Positions 1-5,566 of a DNA stretch of 7,142 bases are shown here, in pieces. The notes beneath the pieces are model-generated. The model ran no database searches and was not told the origin of the DNA. It was given only the letters and a program-made list of their open reading frames with translations. How positions within the stretch are numbered: the stretch's first letter is position 1; each line of letters begins with the position of its first letter. Source of the stretch: Thermofilum sp. (GTDB taxonomy: Archaea; Thermoproteota; Thermoprotei; Thermofilales; Thermofilaceae). The stretch is taken from positions 1-7,142 of the forward strand of contig JAJHRM010000127.1 in NCBI GenBank assembly GCA_020832965.1, given 5' to 3'. The position numbers and the translations under genes were made by a program.

Positions 1-19
1 ACAGGGGGCTTTTGCGCTA

Positions 20-27
20 CTTTAAAG
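20..27 (+). promoter_or_regulatory. TATA-like box upstream of the ATP-grasp-HAD gene
   Basis: CTTTAAAG, a typical archaeal TATA-box core, is centred about 40 nt before the ATG at 64, which predicts a start of transcription near 50 and a short leader of about 14 nt. It sits inside a small inverted repeat (GCGCT at 14-18, AGCGC at 26-30). No good Shine-Dalgarno is seen before the ATG. Confidence 0.45.
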
Positions 28-37
28 CGCGGGGGGC

Positions 38-49
38 TTGGTTGACCAA
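38..49. promoter_or_regulatory. Short palindrome between TATA box and start codon
   Basis: TTGGTTGACCAA is an inverted repeat with 5-bp arms and a 2-nt centre. It lies where transcription is predicted to start, between the TATA-like box (20-27) and the ATG at 64. That is where an archaeal repressor would block initiation. Short palindromes also arise by chance, so an operator role is only a suggestion. Confidence 0.2.
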
Positions 50-63
50 CTGCGGCGAGCTGT

Positions 64-1905
64 ATGACTATTGGGTTGAAATGTTCGAGTAGCATTCTCG
101 CCCAGCACACCGTACTGCTAGCATCGGCGGGGTCTCGAAAAGCTCTAGCCATGGCGCAATCGCTGAAGGCCTTTGGAGCTAGAGTTCTCGGCGTGACGCA
201 TTATACTACCGACCCCCACCGTTTCTCCCGTTTCTTCGATCGCGTTATCGTTTTGCGCGGAGTGGATAGGGAGAGCGCCTCTTGGGCGGTGCACGTAGCG
301 GAGATCGCGGCGGCGCAAGGAGCCGACCTCGTGTTCCCCGTGGATTTCATGGATGTAGTAACGTTCTCGTCCCGCGCGAAAGTTTTCAAAAGGTTAGGCA
401 TGAAGCTGGCTGCTCCTGAGACTAGCGCAGTATTGAGGGTATCTAGGAAGGATGCGCTCGCGGAGCTTGTTGGCGATATAGTGCGCGTGCCACGCACAAT
501 CCCCTGCGCATCGACCGGCGTGGTCGTTTTAGATGCTGTTAAGAGCTTGCAGTTACCTCTCGTCGTGAAGGGTTTGGGTGACGCATCGAAACCCGAGTAC
601 TTTTCCAGCTACGAGCTTGCCGCCGAGAGAGCCAAGGAGAGAGCGCCCTGTCTCGTGCAGGAGTACGTTGCCGGGAAGGGTAGAGGGTACTACGCTATAA
701 CCTTCAACGGCGAGATCCTCATAGAATTCACACACGAGAGAGTATACGAGACCGATCCATCGGGAGGCGCGAGCATCGCCGCGCGGGGACCTATCCTGGA
801 TCCTAGGCTTTTCAGGTTGGGGAGGGAGATTGTTCGAAGGCTTGAATGGACTGGGCCTCTCATGGTGGAGACCAAGTGGGTGCCGGCGACAGGGGAGTAC
901 TACCTGCTGGAGCTCAACCCTAAGTTCTGGGGGAGCTTGGCGCTACCGGTTTCACTGGGTTACCACTTCCCCGCCGCGCTGGCGGTAGCGTACCTAAAGG
1001 GCGTAGATGAGGCTAAGGGATTTTGCAGAAAATTATCTGTGAGAAACGGAGAGTATTATTTCCTACTTGACGGTCTCTTTTACACGTTCAGAATCCCTGA
1101 GGTTTGGATCAGTATGTTTGTTAGAAGTCGAATCGTAAGATCAGATATTAACCTAAAAGATCCGGTTAGAGTTACCGCCCACCTTGCTACCGGTATGCTG
1201 GGAGGAATGAGGTCAAGAAAGGAGTGGACAAGTTGCTTAGTATTAGCTAATACAAGGTTAAAAAGCTATCTTAGATCGCTCAGAGAAAAAATAACAGGAG
1301 TTATTTTCAATCTTGATGGCACGCTCATTAACTTTCGAGTTCCCTGGCAAGAAGTTAAGCGCAAATTATACTCTGATGGGATACTTTATAAATGGGAAAA
1401 TATACGCGAAGGTTTATTTAGATTATGGAATGTGGATAAGAATTTATATAATAAGGCATCGTTAATAATCGAAGAATTCGAATATAAGTATTTGGACAAC
1501 GTGGAGATATTAGCGAACGTAAAGGCTCTGAACGATATTCGAAAAGAATATGAGTTAACTTACCATATTGCAACATTTCATTCTAAAAATGTTGCAAACG
1601 AAATCATTCATAGCATCAATTTACAAGTAGATTCAATTGTAGGAAGAGATAATGGATTCGGTCCCTTAAAGGAGGAATTTTATCGAGCATACTCAAGGAA
1701 TGCTAAGGGGAAAACAATCGTGTTTGACGATGATTTAACAAACGTGATAAGTGCTTTGAGGGTTGGTTACTTGCCTATGTGGGTAACCGAGCACAACTAC
1801 CACCGGTTTGCATCGCTTCGTTTAGGAATACCCTATTTAGACCCGCGGCACTTGCATATCGCCATCTCAACACTCGCTAAGGGTGCTAATACGCCTCGAT
1901 CATAG
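64..1905 (+). CDS. ATP-grasp ligase fused to a HAD-like domain
   Basis: A 613-aa two-domain protein. Residues about 15-320 form a CarB/PylC-type ATP-grasp carboxylate-amine ligase: a Rossmann-like start (HTVLLASAG, 15-23), the ATP-contacting lysine in LPLVVKG (K169), the hinge LVQEYV (197-202), and the Mg/ATP acidic motif MVETKW...LLELNPKFWGS (E269, E283, N285). Residues about 320-400 are a family-type C-terminal extension. Residues about 410-570 resemble a HAD phosphatase: motif I is VIFNLDGT (N416 where the nucleophilic Asp is expected), motif II IATF (T504), motif III GPLK (K536) and motif IV IVFDDD (555-557). ATP-grasp ligases couple ATP to bonding a carboxylate to an amine or similar group; the substrate here is unknown. 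The neighbours suggest a glycan or lipid-glycan target. GC content collapses after about base 1020, at the end of the ATP-grasp core. ATG at 64 was chosen as the first start before the first beta strand. ATP-grasp assignment is strong; HAD activity is doubtful. Confidence 0.85.
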   Translation: MTIGLKCSSSILAQHTVLLASAGSRKALAMAQSLKAFGARVLGVTHYTTDPHRFSRFFDRVIVLRGVDRESASWAVHVAEIAAAQGADLVFPVDFMDVVTFSSRAKVFKRLGMKLAAPETSAVLRVSRKDALAELVGDIVRVPRTIPCASTGVVVLDAVKSLQLPLVVKGLGDASKPEYFSSYELAAERAKERAPCLVQEYVAGKGRGYYAITFNGEILIEFTHERVYETDPSGGASIAARGPILDPRLFRLGREIVRRLEWTGPLMVETKWVPATGEYYLLELNPKFWGSLALPVSLGYHFPAALAVAYLKGVDEAKGFCRKLSVRNGEYYFLLDGLFYTFRIPEVWISMFVRSRIVRSDINLKDPVRVTAHLATGMLGGMRSRKEWTSCLVLANTRLKSYLRSLREKITGVIFNLDGTLINFRVPWQEVKRKLYSDGILYKWENIREGLFRLWNVDKNLYNKASLIIEEFEYKYLDNVEILANVKALNDIRKEYELTYHIATFHSKNVANEIIHSINLQVDSIVGRDNGFGPLKEEFYRAYSRNAKGKTIVFDDDLTNVISALRVGYLPMWVTEHNYHRFASLRLGIPYLDPRHLHIAISTLAKGANTPRS

Positions 1906-1978
1906 TCGTAGAGACTGTATAGCCCTTAGGAATCAATACCTCGAGAGATACCTAAATACGATAATTTACGCGTGCCAA
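1906..1978. other. Convergent intergenic gap
   Basis: These 73 bp separate the 3' ends of the + strand ATP-grasp-HAD gene and the - strand glycosyltransferase gene. No clear hairpin or long T-run terminator is visible on either strand, and nothing here looks coding. Confidence 0.5.
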
Positions 1979-2788
1979 TCATATAACATGATATCTTAGG
2001 GACAGTAATCTTTTTGCTTGCAAATATACAACAATTTTCCTTATTTCTTCATCGTAAGTTAGTCCATTCTCGATGTAACCTTTGATAAAATATGCTAAAA
2101 TGTTTTTATCTTTTGAAGACATAAAGAGAGTAAAGGCTCTACCTAGAACAAAAAATATTGAATATCCAAGCGCACGTACACCTTTACCGTAGAAGTACGC
2201 TTTTTGAACGTTCATAGAAGTCTTTCTCAAAAGGTAGAATTTCACAGGATATACAGCTACTTTTAACCCATGAGATAGAGCTTTTGCCAACAACCATGTT
2301 TCGAAGCCATACGCTAACGGGTAGGCAAAGCCTATTTTCTTGAACCAAATGGCGTTTATTAGCCTACCGCTACCGCGAACCGCGAGACTGCCTCTCGTCT
2401 TCTCTCCCGCGGCAACGCCGGAAGCTACAACGACGCGTTCTTTAACCATGCGGTTGACGATCTCGCCTATGTAATTCGATGGGTATACCGCTTCGGCACC
2501 TGATATCATGACGAAGTCTAAGTCTAAGTTTTTTAAAACGCTAAGTCCCTTGTTTACTACATACGCTAGGTAGGGGGTACCCGTCGCGGACGCTTGAAAC
2601 CCTCTCTTCAATCTTACTACAACTGCCCCCTCCCGCTCTGCCACCTCCGCTGTCCCATCGCTGCTAGCGTCATCGACCACGACGACGATCTCCGGTTTTA
2701 ACTCCTGCCTGAACAAGCTCCTTAAAGTGTATTTTATCGTTTTTGCTTCGTTTCGCGCGGGAACGACAACGCCTACGCGAACCCTCAT
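1979..2788 (-). CDS. Family 2 (GT-A fold) glycosyltransferase
   Basis: A 269-aa protein that should transfer a sugar from a nucleotide- or lipid-activated donor, probably at the cytoplasmic face of the membrane. The GT2 N-terminus is clear: VGVVVPARNEAKTI (residues 5-18), then VVVVDDASSDGTAEVA (35-50, D39/D40 binding the nucleotide). The usual metal-binding DxD is replaced by SGAEAVYP (G97-A98-E99), leaving only one acidic residue. AYGFETWLLAKA (159-170), with E163, matches the region that holds the catalytic base in this family. The C-terminal 70 residues are basic and partly hydrophobic (YSIFFVLGRAFTLF, 209-222), suggesting membrane association, but no firm transmembrane helix is seen. ATG at 2788 is supported by a TATA box 27 nt upstream, implying a leaderless mRNA. 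The 5' part is GC-rich and the 3' part AT-rich. Family is confident; donor and acceptor are unknown. Confidence 0.88.
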   Translation of the reverse strand: MRVRVGVVVPARNEAKTIKYTLRSLFRQELKPEIVVVVDDASSDGTAEVAEREGAVVVRLKRGFQASATGTPYLAYVVNKGLSVLKNLDLDFVMISGAEAVYPSNYIGEIVNRMVKERVVVASGVAAGEKTRGSLAVRGSGRLINAIWFKKIGFAYPLAYGFETWLLAKALSHGLKVAVYPVKFYLLRKTSMNVQKAYFYGKGVRALGYSIFFVLGRAFTLFMSSKDKNILAYFIKGYIENGLTYDEEIRKIVVYLQAKRLLSLRYHVI

Positions 2789-2800
2789 TTTGCGTCGTCC

Positions 2801-2813
2801 TGCACTCAGTGCA
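2801..2813. promoter_or_regulatory. Perfect palindrome overlapping the glycosyltransferase promoter
   Basis: TGCACTCAGTGCA has 6-bp arms around a single central base. It overlaps the downstream edge of the TATA box at 2811-2820 and extends toward the start codon at 2788. A protein bound here would compete with TBP/TFB or RNA polymerase, so it is a reasonable candidate operator. This rests on position and symmetry only. Confidence 0.3.
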
Positions 2814-2820
2814 TATAAGC
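2811..2820 (-). promoter_or_regulatory. TATA box of the glycosyltransferase gene
   Basis: On the - strand this reads GCTTATATGC, a good archaeal TATA element centred about 27 nt before the ATG at 2788. It lies in the 50-bp gap after the deacetylase-like gene, so the glycosyltransferase can be transcribed on its own and probably as a leaderless mRNA. Confidence 0.6.
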
Positions 2821-2838
2821 TCTTCTCGTACCTGCAGC

Positions 2839-3624
2839 TCAGTGTGCCTGAAGCTCTGCAGTTAACCTTTCAAGCGTTTTTACCACCCTGATAACCTCCA
2901 CTCCTCTCCTCTGGCTCAAAACGTACTCTAGCTTCTCTTTCACTCCAGGAATTCCTAGATCCTCGGGGTGCACTAGAAGCATCGGCAAGCACCTGCCTTT
3001 CACGTACATAACCACGTCGTTCCAAGACGCGTGCTTCAGGGTTATGTGGTGCCCGAACACCCAAACCCCTTTCACCCTGCGGGGCAGCTCCCATTCAGGA
3101 TGACCCGCCCCTTGAGCAAAGTACTTAAGATTGGCCAGCTTCGCGAACGCGATGAATTTCTTTTCATCCCACATGCCACCGCTCCTCACTCGGCTCATGC
3201 CGTGCTTCGTATATCCAAGCACTTTTATCCCGAGATTTTTTTCCATTTTTATTAAATCTTCGTACCACGTTTCAAAACTTTCATTTCGATCGCTATGGTA
3301 ACCTATTTCATCACCTTGCGAACGTATAACATTTAAAATTTTAGGTGTAGGTAATGTTATTATTCTAAAGAAGAATGTACCATGAGCATTGTATTCTTTT
3401 TCAATATCTATTAACTCTGATAAATGGTTTTCGTATAATGGAAATAGAAACCTAAACTTTGTTGTAGATAGCATCGCGATTTCTATCGCTAGATTAGAAA
3501 TCTTAACTAACTTATTGTATGTACTTGGTTTATAAACGTTTAAAACGTTATCTACATCGTACCTCAGTATCGCGACACGTTCTCCAAACTCTGAAACCAA
3601 AGCCTCGCAAAGACCGGCTTGCAT
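2839..3624 (-). CDS. Polysaccharide deacetylase-fold (CE4-like) protein
   Basis: A 261-aa protein with the order of motifs of the NodB/CE4 polysaccharide-deacetylase superfamily, whose members remove acetyl groups from amino sugars using a metal held by Asp-His-His. Visible are AILRYDVD (18-25, D23/D25 as the motif 1 acidic pair), AHGTFFFR (80-87, the second strand), GDEIGYHSDRN (104-114, motif 2), YTKHGM (138-143, motif 3 region) and LLVHPEDLG (216-224, motif 5). In motif 2 the first His (H110) is present, but the second His of the usual H(S/T)xxH is N114, so the metal site may differ or activity may be lost. No signal peptide is present, suggesting cytoplasmic action on a precursor. ATG at 3624 follows the upstream FemAB-like stop by 15 nt and has a G-rich ribosome site. 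The 5' half is AT-rich and the 3' part about 60% GC. Fold is well supported; substrate is unknown. Confidence 0.8.
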   Translation of the reverse strand: MQAGLCEALVSEFGERVAILRYDVDNVLNVYKPSTYNKLVKISNLAIEIAMLSTTKFRFLFPLYENHLSELIDIEKEYNAHGTFFFRIITLPTPKILNVIRSQGDEIGYHSDRNESFETWYEDLIKMEKNLGIKVLGYTKHGMSRVRSGGMWDEKKFIAFAKLANLKYFAQGAGHPEWELPRRVKGVWVFGHHITLKHASWNDVVMYVKGRCLPMLLVHPEDLGIPGVKEKLEYVLSQRRGVEVIRVVKTLERLTAELQAH

Positions 3625-3630
3625 ACCGGC

Positions 3631-3640
3631 GCCCCCCTTC
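3631..3640 (-). promoter_or_regulatory. G-rich ribosome binding site of the deacetylase-like gene
   Basis: The - strand reads GAAGGGGGGC, ending 6 nt before the ATG at 3624. It is a plausible Shine-Dalgarno, unlike the apparently leaderless neighbours. It sits in the 15-nt gap after the FemAB-like stop codon, which would suit translation from a shared mRNA. Confidence 0.4.
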
Positions 3641-4764
3641 TACACCCACTTAAAAAGCGGCACCGACTCGCTGGCAAGCCGCTTAATAACGTGGCGTAAT
3701 GGCACGTACGCCTGCTTTAACCTCAGGTAAGTGCTCAAGAGCTTAAAGTCAAGATTGTTTTTGAAAAACCATAAAGCCACCTCTTGACCTATAGTGAAAC
3801 CGAATTGCTTTAAGAAATGATCTATGCCTGGGTGTGCTTTGGGCGACCAATAACCGTATTGGACAACTTTAATATCCCTTTCGCTTAACAGATCTTCTAG
3901 AATTCCATTCAGTAATCCTTCCCCTGGGTTTATAGATGAATACTTTACATCTATTAAAAACCTTGAAATGTAAACATGTCCTCCTTTCTTTAGTACGTAA
4001 GCGTATCCAACGGTTTTATTTTCTTGAGTATACGCTCTATAAACTCTAAAAATTCCATCTCTACCGTACGCCTCGTGATATTTTCTCAGCGTTGAAAAGA
4101 CGATTTGGGGATCTGTGTAATGCTGTGGAAGCGGCGTCCCTTGTCTAAGAGGGGTACTCAGGTTTATTCTCATAATTTCTTCAAAATAGTTAAGAGGATC
4201 CTTAACGCGCTCAACCTTCCCTCCTTTTCTCTCAAACTTTCTAATAGCGTTACGAACCTTCTTATTGTATACTTTGCTCCATAAATTTTTGTAATCTAAA
4301 TCATTCATATAAAGAACTCTTGCATTCAAAATATTTATAAAAGGCTTTATTTTCTCTTTATTTTTCCCGCTAGTTAGGATAGCTAATAGCAGTTTATTAA
4401 ATAATTCATTAATGTAAGTTTTCACAGTGAAATTCACGATTGCGTATCCTTTTTTAAAAAAGTTGTCTACAGCCAGCATTACCGCTTCGCTGATTTCTGA
4501 AATCTCCTTATCAGAGACTTCCACGCGCAGCGGTAGCGGTCCCCCGCTACGCCTATTTCCGAAGCTCACAAGCGCTTTGCGACCTGCGATGGAAACGCTC
4601 TCGGCAGGTAGGAGGAGGGCATATTGATAGTGCCCGGAAACTTTTACAATGAAGTGCTCTGGCGACGTCATGTATAAGTAGTCTGCTGTCGCAAGGGGAT
4701 TTCTCAGCACTATGCTATCCCACGCTTCCTGGTCCGCAAGTCTGTGCACCTCAACGTGAAGCAC
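3640..4764 (-). CDS. FemAB/GNAT-type acyl- or aminoacyl-transferase
   Basis: A 374-aa protein resembling the FemAB-like branch of the GNAT superfamily, in which bacterial members add amino acids to cell-wall precursors and others acylate sugars. The best evidence is the basic segment NKKVRNAIRKFERKGGKVE (167-185), a hallmark between the two GNAT-like subdomains. Next comes a second-subdomain pattern: VGYAYVLKKGGHVYI (252-266), GEGLLNGILEDLL (281-293, the likely cofactor-loop helix), VVQYGYWSP (300-308) and HFLKQFGF (316-323). Residues about 1-160 would be the first, more diverged subdomain. No signal peptide or transmembrane helix is seen. The start is GTG at 4764, supported by a TATA box 25 nt upstream and no Shine-Dalgarno. 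Only 15 nt separate it from the deacetylase-like gene downstream, so the two probably share a transcript. The middle (about 3740-4490) is AT-rich and the ends GC-rich. Superfamily is fairly sure; the transferred group is unknown. Confidence 0.75.
   Translation of the reverse strand: MLHVEVHRLADQEAWDSIVLRNPLATADYLYMTSPEHFIVKVSGHYQYALLLPAESVSIAGRKALVSFGNRRSGGPLPLRVEVSDKEISEISEAVMLAVDNFFKKGYAIVNFTVKTYINELFNKLLLAILTSGKNKEKIKPFINILNARVLYMNDLDYKNLWSKVYNKKVRNAIRKFERKGGKVERVKDPLNYFEEIMRINLSTPLRQGTPLPQHYTDPQIVFSTLRKYHEAYGRDGIFRVYRAYTQENKTVGYAYVLKKGGHVYISRFLIDVKYSSINPGEGLLNGILEDLLSERDIKVVQYGYWSPKAHPGIDHFLKQFGFTIGQEVALWFFKNNLDFKLLSTYLRLKQAYVPLRHVIKRLASESVPLFKWV
3649..3657 (-). promoter_or_regulatory. 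Possible internal TATA box before the deacetylase-like gene
   Basis: The - strand reads CTTTTTAAG, centred about 29 nt before the ATG at 3624 and within the last codons of the FemAB-like gene. The spacing would suit a second promoter. It overlaps coding sequence (the Leu-Phe-Lys near the C-terminus), so the match may be incidental. Confidence 0.3.
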
Positions 4765-4783
4765 GGGAGAGCTGGCGAAATTA

Positions 4784-4794
4784 GCTTATTAATG
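4784..4794 (-). promoter_or_regulatory. TATA box of the FemAB-like gene
   Basis: On the - strand this is CATTAATAAGC, centred about 25 nt upstream of the GTG at 4764. The spacing predicts transcription starting at or very near that codon. This supports the GTG start and would drive the FemAB-like and deacetylase-like genes together. Confidence 0.5.
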
Positions 4795-4898
4795 TTTTCC
4801 CGCTGGGAATCGATCCGGACACGCTTGCCCTCTGTTAAGCGCGTGCTGACCCTGACCTCGTGCCGAAACACTAGCCTTTAACTTGGCTCAAGGGGTTT

Positions 4899-5215
4899 AT
4901 GAAGCCTCTTAGTGCCGCGAAGGTGCTTGTTGTCCGAGCCTGGCGGTGACCGTTCTCACCAGCTTCAGCGCCGCCTCCTCGTACCCCAGCGCCGTGCTGC
5001 GCGCTGCGCTGGCCGAGCGCTGCGAGGTCTACGTGGTGACGATGCAGCCCACGGGCGTCGCGCTCGAGGCTCTCAGGATGCTGGGGGTTCGGGAGGTGGT
5101 GCGCGGGGTGCTCGGCAGGGACAGCGGGCTCGGCCCGCTAAGAGGGCGATGTACAGCGAGCTCGCCAGGCGGGGGGTGAGCGCGGTCCTCACGCTGGGCA
5201 TCGGCTACGGGGCCT
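4899..5215 (+). pseudogene. Frameshifted HAD-like phosphatase remnant
   Basis: Remains of a HAD-superfamily gene spread over three frames. ATG at 4899 opens a frame reading SAAKVLVV, as in the strand before HAD motif I, but it ends after 16 codons and the DxDGT is missing. From about 4940 a second frame gives CEVYVVTMQPTG (motif II region, Thr after a hydrophobic strand) and then VLGRDSGLGPL. At about 5138-5142 the frame must shift by one missing base to continue as KRAMYSELARRG, which restores the motif III lysine, and VLTLGIGYGA, where motif IV would normally carry Asp (GDGYGD-like). Similarity then stops where the opposite-strand HEPN fragment begins. The GRDxGxGPLK segment matches the HAD domain of the ATP-grasp fusion (GRDNGFGPLK). 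A weak TATA-like CTTTAA (4876-4881) and AGGGG (4891-4895) precede the ATG. Coding character and decay are clear; the family call is moderate. Confidence 0.55.
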
Positions 5216-5430
5216 TCTGCATGCCCCATCTTCCCCAGGAGCCTCCTCCCGCTGTGGCTGGCGGGCTCGGCGCCCCCGATGGCTCTCACGCAAGCGTTCA
5301 CCGCGACCACGAGCGCGAGGAACGCCTTGTCAGCGGCGTTCCTGTAGAGGAACGTGTCGCCCGTCCTCAGAGCCTTCTCGAGCTCTGCCTTGGCGTAGCC
5401 CAGAACCTCCCTGGCCAGCTCGAAGCTCAT
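5216..5430 (-). pseudogene. Truncated HEPN/PaREP1-like gene, N-terminal half only
   Basis: From ATG at 5430 the first 65-70 residues are a helical HEPN-type sequence with NAADKAFLALVVAVNACVRA followed by IGGAEPASHSGRR. It aligns with the intact protein at 6544-6960, which has RDAAEKAWNAVVQATDALVY then LTGARPMSHYERR. The frame stays open to 5029, but residues after about 72 are only the antisense of the HAD remnant, so real similarity ends near 5215-5225. The half that would carry the RX4H motif and the LHxxFYEG segment is gone, so nuclease-type activity is not expected. G-rich sequence directly before the ATG could serve as a ribosome site. The loss of both 3' ends at one point suggests a single deletion that fused this gene tail-to-tail with its convergent neighbour. 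Relationship to the HEPN protein is convincing; exact breakpoint is uncertain by about 10 nt. Confidence 0.65.
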
Positions 5431-5440
5431 CCCCGAACCC

Positions 5441-5566
5441 TTAGAACCCCTCCAGCAGGGGTATCAGCCTTTCCGACGCCCTGCGCAGCGCCGGGAGCAG
5501 GCCGGGGCCTCCGCCGGGTACTACCGCCTCTGCTTCTGCTTCTCCTCCGATCTCTTCACCAGCCAC
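5441..5566 (-). CDS. Doubtful 41-aa reading frame overlapping the tatC 3' end
   Basis: A GTG at 5566 opens a frame that overlaps the last 15 codons of tatC, then fills the gap before the HEPN remnant and stops with TAA 10 nt before that gene's ATG. The end of the peptide, GLLPALRRASERLIPLLEGF, looks protein-like and nearly all codons outside tatC end in G or C, as in the neighbours. The overlapping part (EEIGGEAEAEA) is low-complexity and may just be a shadow of the tatC tail. No ribosome site or family match is evident. It could be a small partner of the former HEPN gene, a leftover of a lost gene, or chance in GC-rich DNA. Confidence 0.2.
   Translation of the reverse strand: MAGEEIGGEAEAEAVVPGGGPGLLPALRRASERLIPLLEGF

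Noticed and set aside
3031..3255. + strand 74-aa frame antisense to the deacetylase-like gene
   Set aside because: It lies entirely within a gene with clear CE4 motifs on the other strand and has no recognisable features.
3611..3629. ACCGGC direct repeat around the deacetylase-like start codon
   Set aside because: Two 6-bp copies six bases apart, one inside the coding sequence; too short to mean anything without conservation.
5029..5215. Distal part of the 133-aa - strand HEPN frame
   Set aside because: It stays open, but its sequence is low-complexity antisense of the HAD remnant and shows none of the HEPN C-terminal motifs; only 5216-5430 is kept.
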